Positions 56,362-64,000 of a DNA stretch of 64,000 bases are shown here, in pieces. Numbering within the stretch: position 1 is the first letter of the stretch; every line of letters starts with the position of its first letter. This DNA is from Streptomyces sp. Z26 (GTDB lineage Bacteria; Actinomycetota; Actinomycetes; Streptomycetales; Streptomycetaceae), in assembly GCF_003665095.1 (NCBI RefSeq), contig NZ_RCHV01000002.1:1001501-1065500 (forward strand), given 5' to 3'. Below the pieces are notes generated by a model. That model saw only the letters and a program-made list of their open reading frames with translations, had not been told where the DNA came from and did no database searches. Position numbers and translations under genes: made by a program.

Positions 56362-56386
56362 GAGATTCCTTTACCTTTCCTTGGTC
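56345..56386. repeat. Perfect 18-bp AT-rich inverted repeat upstream of terC
   Basis: The arms GACCAAGGAAAGGTAAAG and their complement (56345-56362, 56369-56386) flank AGATTC. At roughly 40 percent GC it stands out in this genome. It may be an operator for terC, a terminator for the TerD fusion gene ending at 56501, or both. Confidence 0.85.
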
Positions 56387-56500
56387 ACCGCCCACCCGTC
56401 CCCTCGGGTCCGTGCGAGGCGTGCCCTCCAGGGGCACTCCCCAGCGATGATGCCCGCACCCCGGTCGGCGCGCACGCGGAGCGGCGCCGCGCGGGCCCGG

Positions 56501-58432
56501 TCAGCGCCCGTACGCCCGCCGGGCCGTCGCGACCTGCCGCAGCACCTGCGGCACGACCTGGCTGCCCGCGGGCACCAGCGGCGGCTCGTACGTCCACGCG
56601 TGGCCCACCCAGGGGTCCGCCAGATGATCGTCCGGCACCGGGGTCACCCGCAGCAGCGCGCGCCACAGCGGGTCGAGCACCGGGCCGTACGACCGGGCCT
56701 CGTCGCGGTCCGCGACCATCAGCAGGTTGACGCCGACGGCGGGGCCCTCGTCCGCGAGATAGCGGAGCTGGGTGACCGCGCGGTCGTCGAAACCGTGCGG
56801 GAAGTCGTGCACCACGAGCAGCTGCTCCGCCGTGTCCAGCTCGGGAGGGAGCGCGCCGGTGGCACCGCTGCGCATCGCCATCTGCACCAGGTCGACGCGC
56901 TGGGTCAGCCGCTCCAACGTCCGGGCCACGCCCGCCGCGCCCACGGCGGGCGGCTCGCGCAGCGCGCCCGACTCCAGCAGCGGCACGAGCGACGCGGCGG
57001 CGGACCCGGCCGGGTCGATGACGTGGAGGGTGAAGCAGTCGACGGGGTAGACCGCGACGAGCCGGGCCGCGATGGCCACCGACGCCTCGACCGCCAGCCG
57101 CCGCAGCTCGTCGGAGCTGACGGACGCGGCGCCCGCCCCGCTGTTGCCGCTGTCGATCCACAGGCCGCGGTCCAGCGGCAGCCGGACCAGCATCGGGATA
57201 CGGAGGTCGGCGCGCTCCGGCAGGGTCAGGTCACCGAGGCGGAGCGCCATCGGCACCTCCATCGGCACCTCGTACGCCTGCCAGACCGGATTGTCCCACC
57301 GGGCGAAGGCGGGCGGCAGCGCGGGCTCGACGACCTCCGACTCCGCGACGAGCTGGTCCAGGTCCCGTTCCAGTACGGCGCCCGCCTGGTCGACGAGTCG
57401 GGTGTGCTTCGCGCGGGCCTCGTCCCTGGCGGCGTCGGCGGCGGGGCCGATCCGGGCGCGCGGGTCGGAGAGGACCTTGTCCAGCTCCTGCTCGCGGCGG
57501 GAGTCCGCGAAGTCGACCGCGGAGCGGTAGGCCGCGACGGTCCGCGCCAGGTCCTCGAACATGCCCCAGATCTGGTTGTAGAGCCGCTCGTCCTGGGACC
57601 ATCCGGCGGCGTCACCCGCGACGGGCACCGGCGGGGCGTCCGCGGGCTGCCCGACGCCGGGCGGCGCGGGACCGGTGGGCGGCACCGGGGCGCCCGGGGC
57701 CGGGGCGTCCGGGCCCGTCGGGGCGCTGGAACGGCGGCCCGGGTGCTGGTAGTTGACGGGTCCACCGCCACCCGCGGGGTCCGGGGTGCCGGAGGGCACC
57801 GGGCGCGCGGCGGCCCCGGTCTGGGCGGCGGGCTGCCGGGCGCCGCGCGTGGCGGGAGGGGGCGGTGCCACGGAGCGGGCGAGCCCCGCCGCGACCGCTT
57901 CGTTGATCGTGTCCGCGAGCTGCTGGGCCTCGGGAAGACCCTGGTCGTGGAGGAGGGCGGCCAGCCCGCCCGCGTACCCCTGGCCGACCGCGCGCACCTT
58001 CCACGCGCCCTGCCTGCGGTACAGCTCCAGGGCGATCACCGCGGACTCCGCGTGCAGGCCGGTGAGCGTGAAGCGGGCGATCTCGGTGCCGTCGAGGCCC
58101 GTCACCGCCGCGAACGGCGGGGCGAAGTCACCGAACCCGGACGGGCCGCCCACCCCCGCGGGGAGGGCGAGCAGCACGTTGACCCGGTGGACGGCGTCGG
58201 GGAGGGCGTCGAGGTCGACCGCGAGCCGGTGGTCGGCGGCGGCCTGCCGGGACACCTCGATGCCGTGGATGTGCGGCTCGGCGGGGTGGGCTATCCATCC
58301 CGCGTCCCGCATCAGGCCGTGCTCGTCGTTGAGCGTCGCACCGGCGAGCACCGGCTCACCGGCCGAGACCCGGATCTCCAGACGGGTCCCGGGCAGTGGG
58401 TGGTTCTGCCCGCGGACCAGCTCGGCCGTCAT
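56501..58432 (-). CDS. TerD-domain protein fused to an FtsK/HerA-like region
   Basis: The 643-residue protein has an N-terminal TerD domain (about 1-190: GTRLEIRVSAG, RVNVLLALPAGV, TGLDGTEIARFTLTGLHAESAVIALELYRRQGAWKVRAVGQGYAGGL). A Pro/Ala/Gly linker of about 85 residues, a helical/coiled segment (300-370), and a C-terminal P-loop-fold region (IPMLVRLPLDRGLWIDSGNSG..., LLVVHDFPHGFDDRAVTQLRYLADEGPAVGVNLLMVADRDEA) follow. The place of Walker A reads GNSGAGAAS rather than a GK[ST] P-loop, so ATPase activity is doubtful. Such fusions are part of Ter stress systems, with terC and terD adjacent here. Confidence 0.85.
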   Translation of the reverse strand: MTAELVRGQNHPLPGTRLEIRVSAGEPVLAGATLNDEHGLMRDAGWIAHPAEPHIHGIEVSRQAAADHRLAVDLDALPDAVHRVNVLLALPAGVGGPSGFGDFAPPFAAVTGLDGTEIARFTLTGLHAESAVIALELYRRQGAWKVRAVGQGYAGGLAALLHDQGLPEAQQLADTINEAVAAGLARSVAPPPPATRGARQPAAQTGAAARPVPSGTPDPAGGGGPVNYQHPGRRSSAPTGPDAPAPGAPVPPTGPAPPGVGQPADAPPVPVAGDAAGWSQDERLYNQIWGMFEDLARTVAAYRSAVDFADSRREQELDKVLSDPRARIGPAADAARDEARAKHTRLVDQAGAVLERDLDQLVAESEVVEPALPPAFARWDNPVWQAYEVPMEVPMALRLGDLTLPERADLRIPMLVRLPLDRGLWIDSGNSGAGAASVSSDELRRLAVEASVAIAARLVAVYPVDCFTLHVIDPAGSAAASLVPLLESGALREPPAVGAAGVARTLERLTQRVDLVQMAMRSGATGALPPELDTAEQLLVVHDFPHGFDDRAVTQLRYLADEGPAVGVNLLMVADRDEARSYGPVLDPLWRALLRVTPVPDDHLADPWVGHAWTYEPPLVPAGSQVVPQVLRQVATARRAYGR

Positions 58433-58477
58433 CCTCTTCGCACCCCTCCGCCGCTCGGCGTCACGAGATCCAGCCGC

Positions 58478-59056
58478 CTACAGGAACGGCACGATCGTCG
58501 GCATCAGGTCCTGGAACGTACGGCCGTTGGCGGGCTCACCGATGGCCGTCATCTGCCAGCCGTTGCCCTGGCGGTGCACCTTGGCCATGATCTGCGCCGT
58601 GTACTGGCCGCCGCCGGTCAGCGTGTAGCGCGCCATCTCCTGGCCGTTGGTCTCGTCGATGAGACGGCAGAAGGCGTTCTCGACCTCGGCGAAGGTCTGG
58701 CCGGTGAAGGAGTTCACCGTGAAGACGATCTGGTCGATGTGGACGGGCACGCGCTGGAGGTCGACCATGACCGCCTCGTCGTCGCCGCCCTGCCCCGCGC
58801 CACCCACCAGGTTGTCACCGGTGTGCCGGACGGAACCGTCGTCGCTCACGAGGTGCCGGAAGAAGACGACGTCCACCGGCTGCTTGTCCGCGAACAGGAC
58901 GGCCGAGGCGTCGAGGTCGATCTCCTTGGTGCGCTTGCCGAACAGCCCACGGCGGGGCGCCGCCTGCCAACCCAGCCCCATCCGCACCGCGGTAAGGGTG
59001 CCGCCGTCGGACTTCTGCAGACTGATCGCCTGTCCCTTGGACATGTTGACCGTCAC
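58478..59056 (-). CDS. terD: TerD-family stress protein
   Basis: The 192-residue protein has the TerD fold: MSKGQAISLQKSDGGTLTAVRMGLGW, EIDLDASAVLFAD, DDEAVMVDLQRVPVHIDQIVFTVNSFTGQTFAEVENAFCRLID and ARYTLTGGGQYTAQIMAKVHRQGNGWQMTAIGEP. The acidic loops bind Ca2+ in characterised homologues. It lies 45 bp upstream of the TerD-fusion gene on the same strand. Confidence 0.95.
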   Translation of the reverse strand: MTVNMSKGQAISLQKSDGGTLTAVRMGLGWQAAPRRGLFGKRTKEIDLDASAVLFADKQPVDVVFFRHLVSDDGSVRHTGDNLVGGAGQGGDDEAVMVDLQRVPVHIDQIVFTVNSFTGQTFAEVENAFCRLIDETNGQEMARYTLTGGGQYTAQIMAKVHRQGNGWQMTAIGEPANGRTFQDLMPTIVPFL

Positions 59057-59134
59057 TGCGCGATCCCCTCTCGCCGTTCTCTCTGCGTGCCGTCATGGGC
59101 GGCGGCACTCCCGAACCTTATGCAGTGCCGCGGA

Positions 59135-59154
59135 CACCCGTGCCAGGACGGGTG
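59135..59154 (-). terminator. Small hairpin between uvrB and terD
   Basis: A 7-bp stem CACCCGT/ACGGGTG with a 6-nt loop GCCAGG lies 30 bp past the uvrB stop. It is weaker than the other terminators here. Confidence 0.45.
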
Positions 59155-59182
59155 GTCTTTGTGTCGTTCTTGCAACACTCCG

Positions 59183-61315
59183 CTACTTCAGGCCCGCCTC
59201 ACGCATCTGCCGCAGTTCCTTCTTCAACTCCCCCACCTCGTCGCGCAGTCGGGCGGCGACCTCGAACTGGAGCTCCGCGGCGGCCGCGCGCATGCGCTCG
59301 GTCATCTGCTCGATCATCCCGGCGAGCTCCTCCGCGGGGCGGTCCGTCAGCTCCGCGGCGTCCGCGCGCTTCCCGGCTCCGGCGGCCCTGCCGCCGAGCG
59401 CGGGGACGGGTGCCTTGGCGGGCTTGGCCTTGTCGCCGCCGACGTGGCGGTAGCCGGTGCCGAGCAGCTGCTCGGTGTCGATGTCCTCGCGGGCGATGTC
59501 CGCGACGATGTCGCCGATCTTCTTGCGCAGCGGCTGCGGGTCGATGCCGCGCTCCTCGTTGTACGCGACCTGCTTCTCCCGGCGCCTGTTGGTCTCGTCG
59601 ATGGCCTTCTCCATCGCCGGGGTGATCCTGTCGGCGTACATGTGGACCTCGCCCGACACGTTCCGCGCGGCCCGGCCGATGGTCTGGATCAGGGAACGGC
59701 CCGACCGCAGGAAGCCCTCCTTGTCCGCGTCGAGGATCGCCACCAGCGACACCTCGGGCAGGTCGAGGCCCTCGCGCAGCAGGTTGATGCCGACGAGCAC
59801 GTCGAACTCACCGGAACGCAGCTCCCGCAGCAGCTCCACGCGGCGCAACGTGTCCACGTCGCTGTGGAGGTATCGGACCCGGATGCCCAACTCCTGGAAG
59901 TAGTCGGTGAGATCCTCGGCCATCTTCTTGGTGAGGGTGGTCACCAGCACCCGTTCGTCCTTCTCCGTACGGGTGCGGATCTCGTGCACCAGGTCGTCGA
60001 TCTGGCCCTCCGTGGGCTTGACGACGACCTGCGGGTCGACCAGGCCGGTCGGGCGGATGATCTGCTCCACCACGCCGTCGCCGCGGGACAGTTCGTACGC
60101 GCCCGGGGTCGCGGACAGGTAGACCGTCTGGTCGATGCGCTCCAGGAACTCCTCCCACTTCAGCGGGCGGTTGTCGATCGCGGACGGCAGCCGGAAGCCG
60201 TGCTCGACCAGCGTGCGCTTGCGCGCCGAGTCCCCCTCGTACATCGCGCCGATCTGCGGGACGGTCTGGTGCGACTCGTCGATGACGAGCAGGAAGTCGT
60301 CCGGGAAGAAGTCGATCAGGGTGTGCGGCGCGGAGCCGGGCTCGCGGCCGTCGATGTGCCGGGAGTAGTTCTCGATGCCGGAGCAGGTGCCGATCTGGCG
60401 CATCATCTCGATGTCGTACGTGGTGCGCATCCGCAGCCGTTGCGCCTCCAGCAGCTTGCCCTGCTTCTCCAGGACCGCCAGCCGCTCCGCCAGCTCGGCC
60501 TCGATGCCCGTCACGGCGCGCTCCATGCGCTCCGGGCCCGCGACGTAGTGCGTGGCGGGGAAGACGTGCAGCTCCTGGTGGTCCGCGATGACCTCGCCGG
60601 TGAGCGGGTGCAGGGTGGAGAGGGCCTCGATCTCGTCGCCGAACATCTCGATGCGGACGGCCAGCTCCTCGTACACCGGGAAGATCTCCACGGTGTCGCC
60701 GCGCACCCGGAACGTGCCACGGGTGAACGACACGTCGTTCCGCGCGTACTGGATCTCGACGAAGCGCCGCAGCAGCCGGTCCCGGTCGATCTCCTGGCCG
60801 ACGGCGAGGGGGACCATGCGGTCTACGTACTCCTGCGGAGTGCCCAGGCCGTAGATGCAGGAGACGGAGGCCACCACGACGACGTCCCGCCGGGTCAGCA
60901 GGGAGTTGGTGGAGCTGTGGCGCAGGCGCTCCACCTCCTCGTTGATGGAGGAGTCCTTCTCGATGTACGTGTCCGTCTGCGGGACGTACGCCTCGGGCTG
61001 GTAATAGTCGTAGTACGAGACGAAATACTCCACCGCGTTGTGCGGGAGCAGCTCGCGGAACTCGTTGGCCAGCTGGGCGGCGAGCGTCTTGTTCGGCGCC
61101 ATCACCAGGGTGGGGCGCTGGAGCTGCTCGATCATCCAGGCGGTGGTCGCCGACTTGCCCGTGCCGGTGGCACCCAGCAGCACGACGTCCTTCTCACCGG
61201 CGCGGACGCGTCGGCTGAGGTCCGCGATGGCCGCGGGCTGGTCGCCGTTGGGCTGGTAGGGGCTGACGACCTCGATGGGCGCCGCCTTGCGTTCGATCTC
61301 CGTGACTGGCCGCAT
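59183..61315 (-). CDS. uvrB: UvrB, excinuclease helicase-like subunit
   Basis: The 710-residue protein has Walker [16 protein letters not shown], the beta-hairpin region [40 protein letters not shown], Walker [23 protein letters not shown], motif [15 protein letters not shown] and a C-terminal UVR motif ([36 protein letters not shown]). It verifies damage and recruits UvrC. The ATG at 61315 ([10 protein letters not shown]) is the family start; ten additional codons upstream are not conserved. It is divergent from the glpQ2-like gene. Confidence 0.97.
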   Translation of the reverse strand: MRPVTEIERKAAPIEVVSPYQPNGDQPAAIADLSRRVRAGEKDVVLLGATGTGKSATTAWMIEQLQRPTLVMAPNKTLAAQLANEFRELLPHNAVEYFVSYYDYYQPEAYVPQTDTYIEKDSSINEEVERLRHSSTNSLLTRRDVVVVASVSCIYGLGTPQEYVDRMVPLAVGQEIDRDRLLRRFVEIQYARNDVSFTRGTFRVRGDTVEIFPVYEELAVRIEMFGDEIEALSTLHPLTGEVIADHQELHVFPATHYVAGPERMERAVTGIEAELAERLAVLEKQGKLLEAQRLRMRTTYDIEMMRQIGTCSGIENYSRHIDGREPGSAPHTLIDFFPDDFLLVIDESHQTVPQIGAMYEGDSARKRTLVEHGFRLPSAIDNRPLKWEEFLERIDQTVYLSATPGAYELSRGDGVVEQIIRPTGLVDPQVVVKPTEGQIDDLVHEIRTRTEKDERVLVTTLTKKMAEDLTDYFQELGIRVRYLHSDVDTLRRVELLRELRSGEFDVLVGINLLREGLDLPEVSLVAILDADKEGFLRSGRSLIQTIGRAARNVSGEVHMYADRITPAMEKAIDETNRRREKQVAYNEERGIDPQPLRKKIGDIVADIAREDIDTEQLLGTGYRHVGGDKAKPAKAPVPALGGRAAGAGKRADAAELTDRPAEELAGMIEQMTERMRAAAAELQFEVAARLRDEVGELKKELRQMREAGLK

Positions 61316-61421
61316 GCAGTCCAAGGTACGACCCGGCACCGACAATCCCGTCCGGGCCGGGGTCGGGGCCGCTGCTCTCCGCGTACGGGCGACGCCGTCG
61401 CGTTTACAACGGCCTCCCTCC

Positions 61422-61443
61422 GTTCAGCTGTCGGTCACCTGTT
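61422..61443 (+). promoter_or_regulatory. PHO box (two PhoP direct-repeat units)
   Basis: GTTCAGCTGTC (61422-61432) is immediately followed by GGTCACCTGTT (61433-61443). These are two contiguous 11-bp units matching the Streptomyces PhoP repeat G[GT]TCAYYYR[CG]. They lie 74 bp before the glycerophosphodiesterase gene, a known kind of PhoP target. Confidence 0.75.
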
Positions 61444-61516
61444 CCCCGATTGCGTGTACCACGCACGCGGGAAGCTCTTCGCTGTCCGTACGCAGACCGA
61501 CGCGAGGAGTGTCCGC

Positions 61517-62398
61517 ATGCCGAAACGTCCCGTCGCCCTCACCGCCGGTGCCCTGCTGGGGATGTCCGCTCTGTTCGCCACCGCCGTACCGGCGGCCGCG
61601 GACGCGCAGGAGTCGTTCAAGGGCGCGCCGACGCCCGTCGCACACCGGGGCGCGTCCGGGTACGCCCCCGAGAACACCCTCGCGGCCGTCGACAAGGCCG
61701 CCGCGCTGGGCATCAGGTGGGTCGAGAACGACGTGCAGCGCACGCGCGACGGGAAGCTGGTCGTCATCCACGACACCACCCTCGACCGTACGACCGACGC
61801 CGAGGAGGTCTACCCCGACCGCGCCCCGTGGAACGTGGGGGACTTCACCGCGGCCGAGATCGCGAAGCTGGACGCGGGCAGCTGGTTCGGCAAGAAGTAC
61901 GCCGGGACGAAGGTGCCGACGCTGAAGCAGTACCTCGCCCGGGTCGGCAAGCACGACCGGAAGCTGCTGCTGGAGCTGAAGGAGCCGGGGCGCTACCCCG
62001 GCATCGAGGCCCAGACCCTCAAGGAGCTGAGCAACGAGGGCTGGCTCGACGCCGACCACGTCGACGGCAAGCTCATCGTGCAGAGCTTCGACGCGGGCGC
62101 CGTCGCCAACGTGCACCTGCTGAAGCCCGCCGTGAAGACCGGCTTCCTGGGCAAGCCCGACGTCGACGACCTGGGCACGTACGCCCTCTTCACGGACCAG
62201 ATCAACCCCAGCAGCAGCACGCTCACCAAGGACTACGTGGACGCGGTGCACGCCGTACGCGGCGCGCACGGCAAGCCGATGCAGGTCCTCACCTGGACGG
62301 TGAACGACGCGAAGGGCGCGCGGGCGGCGGCGAAGGCCGGGGTGGACGGGATCATCTCGAACTTCCCGGACGTGGTGCGGGACGCGCTGGAGGACTGA
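61517..62398 (+). CDS. Secreted glycerophosphodiester phosphodiesterase (GlpQ2-like)
   Basis: The 293-residue enzyme has a signal peptide (MPKRPVALTAGALLGMSALFATAVPAAADAQ) and the GDPD signature VAHRGASGYAPENTLAAVDKAAALGIRWVENDVQRTRDGKLVVIHDTTLDRTT, with the catalytic His pair and metal-binding Glu. Later, LLLELKEPG and LTWTVNDAKGARAAAKAGVDGIISNFPD complete the barrel. It releases glycerol 3-phosphate from deacylated phospholipids or teichoic acids outside the cell. AGGAG precedes the ATG and a PHO box lies upstream, so it is likely induced by phosphate limitation. Confidence 0.94.
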   Translation: MPKRPVALTAGALLGMSALFATAVPAAADAQESFKGAPTPVAHRGASGYAPENTLAAVDKAAALGIRWVENDVQRTRDGKLVVIHDTTLDRTTDAEEVYPDRAPWNVGDFTAAEIAKLDAGSWFGKKYAGTKVPTLKQYLARVGKHDRKLLLELKEPGRYPGIEAQTLKELSNEGWLDADHVDGKLIVQSFDAGAVANVHLLKPAVKTGFLGKPDVDDLGTYALFTDQINPSSSTLTKDYVDAVHAVRGAHGKPMQVLTWTVNDAKGARAAAKAGVDGIISNFPDVVRDALED

Positions 62399-62411
62399 GC
62401 CGCGCCCCGCG

Positions 62412-62444
62412 CGGTGCCTCGGGGCGTACGGCGCCGGGGCACCG
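62412..62444 (+). terminator. Hairpin terminator after the GlpQ2-like gene
   Basis: An 11-bp stem CGGTGCCTCGG/CCGGGGCACCG with one U-G pair and an 11-nt loop starts 13 bp after the stop codon. Confidence 0.7.
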
Positions 62445-62474
62445 TTGTCGGTGGGCTCCCGTAGGGTTCGCGAC

Positions 62475-63071
62475 GTGACGGACACCACGCGGGACACCGA
62501 GGACGCGGACACCACGCGGGCCTGGTCCTGGACCCCGTACGACGCGCCCGTCGGGCCGCTGCTGCTCGCGGCGACGGACGAGGGCCTGGTGCAGGTCGTC
62601 TTCCACGCCGACGCGCGCACCGCCGAGCGCGCGCGTGCGCGGCTGCGCACGCGGCTGGGGCCCGGGGCCCGCCGGGGAGCGGGCGGCGCCGACGCGCCGT
62701 CCGGCCCGGAGGCGTGGCTGGCGGAGGCGGTGGAGCAGTTGGACGCGTACTTCGCGGGCACGCTGCGTACGTTCACGCTGCCGCTGGACTGGACGTTGAC
62801 CAGCGGTTTCAACGAGCGGGTGCTGCGGGAGCTGGCCACCGGCGTGCGCTACGGCGCGACCGCCGGATACCAGCACCTGGCCGACCGGGTCGGCGAGCCG
62901 GGCGCGGCCCGCGCGGTCGGGGTGGCGATGGCCGGCAATCCGCTGCCGGTGGTCGTGCCGTGCCACCGCGTCGTGGAGAGCGGTGGCGGGCTGGGCGGAT
63001 TCGGCGGCGGCCTGGAGACCAAGCGGACGCTGCTGGCGCTGGAGGGCGTGCTGCCGGAGCCGCTGTTCTAG
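62475..63071 (+). CDS. Methylated-DNA-[protein]-cysteine S-methyltransferase
   Basis: The 198-residue protein has the alkyltransferase active site LPVVVPCHRVVESGGGLGGFGGGLETKRTLLALEG (PCHRV) and the helix-turn-helix FNERVLRELATGVRYGATAGYQHLADRVGEPGAARAVGVAMAGNP. It repairs O6-alkylguanine by transferring the alkyl group to its own Cys. GTG at 62475 is used: TAGGGT (62462-62467) lies 7 nt upstream and may serve as a leaderless -10, or its AGGG as a weak ribosome site. It adds to the repair genes uvrA, uvrB and uvrC nearby. Confidence 0.94.
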   Translation: MTDTTRDTEDADTTRAWSWTPYDAPVGPLLLAATDEGLVQVVFHADARTAERARARLRTRLGPGARRGAGGADAPSGPEAWLAEAVEQLDAYFAGTLRTFTLPLDWTLTSGFNERVLRELATGVRYGATAGYQHLADRVGEPGAARAVGVAMAGNPLPVVVPCHRVVESGGGLGGFGGGLETKRTLLALEGVLPEPLF

Positions 63072-63078
63072 GCGCTGC

Positions 63079-63096
63079 CCGTGCCGTACGGCACGG
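63079..63096. terminator. Palindrome between convergent genes
   Basis: The 18-bp perfect palindrome CCGTGCCGTACGGCACGG lies between the methyltransferase and M23 peptidase genes. It can form a short bidirectional hairpin. Confidence 0.5.
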
Positions 63097-63128
63097 AGCG
63101 GCCCGGTCGCACCCGCCCCCCGGCGGGG

Positions 63129-63839
63129 TCAGACCTTGACGCCGTGCTTGTGGAGGAAGGGCATCGGGTCGAAGCCGGAGCCGTAGGCGGCGGTGGTCCG
63201 GATCTCGAAGTGGAGGTGCGGGCCGGAGGTGTTGCCGGTGTTGCCGGACCGGGCGATCCGCTCCTCGGTGTTGACGTGCTCCCCGACGCGTACGTCGATC
63301 TTCGACAGGTGGGCGTACTGGCTGAACTTGCCGTTGGGGTGCTTGATCACGACGTTGTTGCCGTAGGCGCCGCCGTTCCCGGCCTCGACGACGGTCCCCT
63401 TGTGCACGGAGTTCACGGGGGTGCCGACCGGGATGGCGAAGTCCTGCCCGGAGTGCTTGGCGGACCAGCGGTCGCCGCTGTTGCCGAAGGACGCGGTCAG
63501 CGTGTACGGCTTCGCGACCGGCCGGACCCAGGACGCGGCCTTCTTGGCGGCGGCCTTCTTCGCGGCCTTCGCCGCCTCGGCCTTCTCCTTCTTCGCCTCG
63601 GCCTTCTCGCGCGCCGCGGTGGCGGCCGCCTCGTACTGCGCGTCCGACTGCTGCCGCGTCGCCTCCGCCAGGTCGCCGGCCGCGCTCGCCGCGAACGGGT
63701 CGTGGGGCGCGGCCGCGGGCTCCGCCGCCGCCGCGACGCCCGCGCCCAGCGCGAGGGCCGCGCACAGCCCGGTGGAGAGCAGGGCGGCCTGACCGCGCGG
63801 AGTGTTCACGAACGTGGCGGGAGTGACCTTTTTCGGCAT
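63129..63839 (-). CDS. Secreted M23 (LytM-type) peptidase
   Basis: The 236-residue protein has a signal peptide (about 1-40, ALLSTGLCAALALGAGVAAAAEP), an Ala/Lys/Glu coiled-coil linker (about 62-110) and a C-terminal M23 domain. The latter carries the zinc ligands in SAKHSGQDFAIPVGTPV and SGPHLHFEIRTT. Such enzymes cleave peptidoglycan cross-links outside the membrane. The ATG at 63839 (MPKKVTPATFVNTPRG) has GGAGGT upstream. Its leader is AT-poor but structured. Confidence 0.92.
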   Translation of the reverse strand: MPKKVTPATFVNTPRGQAALLSTGLCAALALGAGVAAAAEPAAAPHDPFAASAAGDLAEATRQQSDAQYEAAATAAREKAEAKKEKAEAAKAAKKAAAKKAASWVRPVAKPYTLTASFGNSGDRWSAKHSGQDFAIPVGTPVNSVHKGTVVEAGNGGAYGNNVVIKHPNGKFSQYAHLSKIDVRVGEHVNTEERIARSGNTGNTSGPHLHFEIRTTAAYGSGFDPMPFLHKHGVKV

Positions 63840-63941
63840 ACCGGTGCTACCTCCGGACAAAGCTGGTGAATCCCCGACTTCTGCCGGGGCTCCACCTTGG
63901 TAGCGCGACATTCGGGCCGGGATCAAAGGGCCCGGATACTA
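63840..63941 (-). promoter_or_regulatory. Promoter -10 and structured leader of the M23 peptidase
   Basis: TAGTAT (rc of 63936-63941) is a good -10 with no clear -35. The leader of about 90 nt can form GGTG-CCCCG...CGGGG-CACC nested stems, and the ribosome site lies in a CCGG-AGGTAGCA-CCGG loop. In Streptomyces some wall-hydrolase leaders are c-di-AMP riboswitches; the ydaO core was not clearly recognised here. Confidence 0.35.
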
Positions 63942-64000
63942 GGCCGCCCCGTAGTCGAATTACGGGGAATGCCGGATTTCCCGCCGCGGGCCGCCGGAAC

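Larger units (their letters stand above)
56179..56500. other. terC regulatory region
   Basis: This 322-bp region holds, in order of terC transcription, about 110 bp after the TerD-fusion stop, the AT-rich palindrome, the terC promoter and the riboswitch leader of about 150 nt. No additional gene is supported. Confidence 0.7.

Noticed and set aside
56381..62398. A 2005-codon plus-strand open frame
   Set aside because: It runs antisense to the TerD fusion, terD and uvrB with no plausible protein features. Its last 293 codons are simply the glycerophosphodiesterase gene that starts at 61517.

Overview
The window looks like a chromosomal core segment of a Streptomyces or a close relative. GC content is very high throughout, GTG starts and overlapping ATGA/GTGA stop-start junctions are common, and the gene content and order (suf, ctaA/ctaB, pentose phosphate operon, pgi to gap, whiA-yvcK-rapZ-uvrC, uvrA, ter genes, uvrB, glpQ) match, from memory, the conserved arrangement around the suf-to-uvrB region of S. 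coelicolor. No tRNA, rRNA, CRISPR array, insertion sequence or phage gene was seen.

Layout. 1-4139 (minus): a tight four-gene operon with two radical SAM enzymes, an APH-fold kinase and an unrecognised gene cut by the window edge; this is the most accessory-looking stretch. 4237-11164 (minus): the complete SUF Fe-S operon (sufR-sufB-sufD-Rieske ferredoxin-sufC-sufS-sufU-sufT-like) behind a SufR-type operator. 11276-13177 (plus): an ABC-2 exporter whose two genes are separated by an 89-bp tandem repeat encoding chained mini-ORFs. 13324-17238: heme A and heme O synthesis (ctaA, ctaB) around an amidohydrolase and a small unknown gene. 17691-24402 (plus): tkt-tal-zwf-opcA-pgl, the pentose phosphate operon. 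24381-26234: an anti-sigma-like ATPase divergent from an XRE/DUF5753 regulator and its DUF397 partner. 26286-32075: purine permease, a second XRE regulator, a degraded region with a zinc-ribbon membrane protein, and a one-pass membrane protein with a sigma-region-4-like cytoplasmic part.

32154-38100 (minus): pgi, an RbpA-family protein, secG, then tpiA-pgk-gap (lower glycolysis). 38350-43562 (minus): whiA-yvcK-rapZ-uvrC. 43680-48127 (minus): a large uncharacterised SF2 helicase coupled to an MBL-fold hydrolase, preceded by a mycothiol-dependent isomerase-family gene. 48318-51296 (plus): uvrA. 51546-55091: a secreted phosphodiester glycosidase/metallophosphoesterase. 55171-59056 (minus): terC behind a probable Mn2+ (yybP-ykoY) riboswitch, a TerD-FtsK-like fusion, and terD. 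59183-61315: uvrB. The right end carries a PHO-box-controlled glycerophosphodiesterase (glpQ2-like), an O6-alkylguanine methyltransferase and a secreted M23 peptidase.

Functional themes: Fe-S assembly and heme/cytochrome oxidase maturation sit beside NADPH production and glycolysis. All three subunits of nucleotide excision repair (uvrA, uvrB, uvrC) and an alkyltransferase lie within 22 kb. Regulation visible in sequence includes a SufR operator, an iron box, a PHO box, a riboswitch, a candidate attenuator before the purine permease, several leaderless promoters and many strong hairpin terminators. Functions come from motif recognition by eye; no searches were run.
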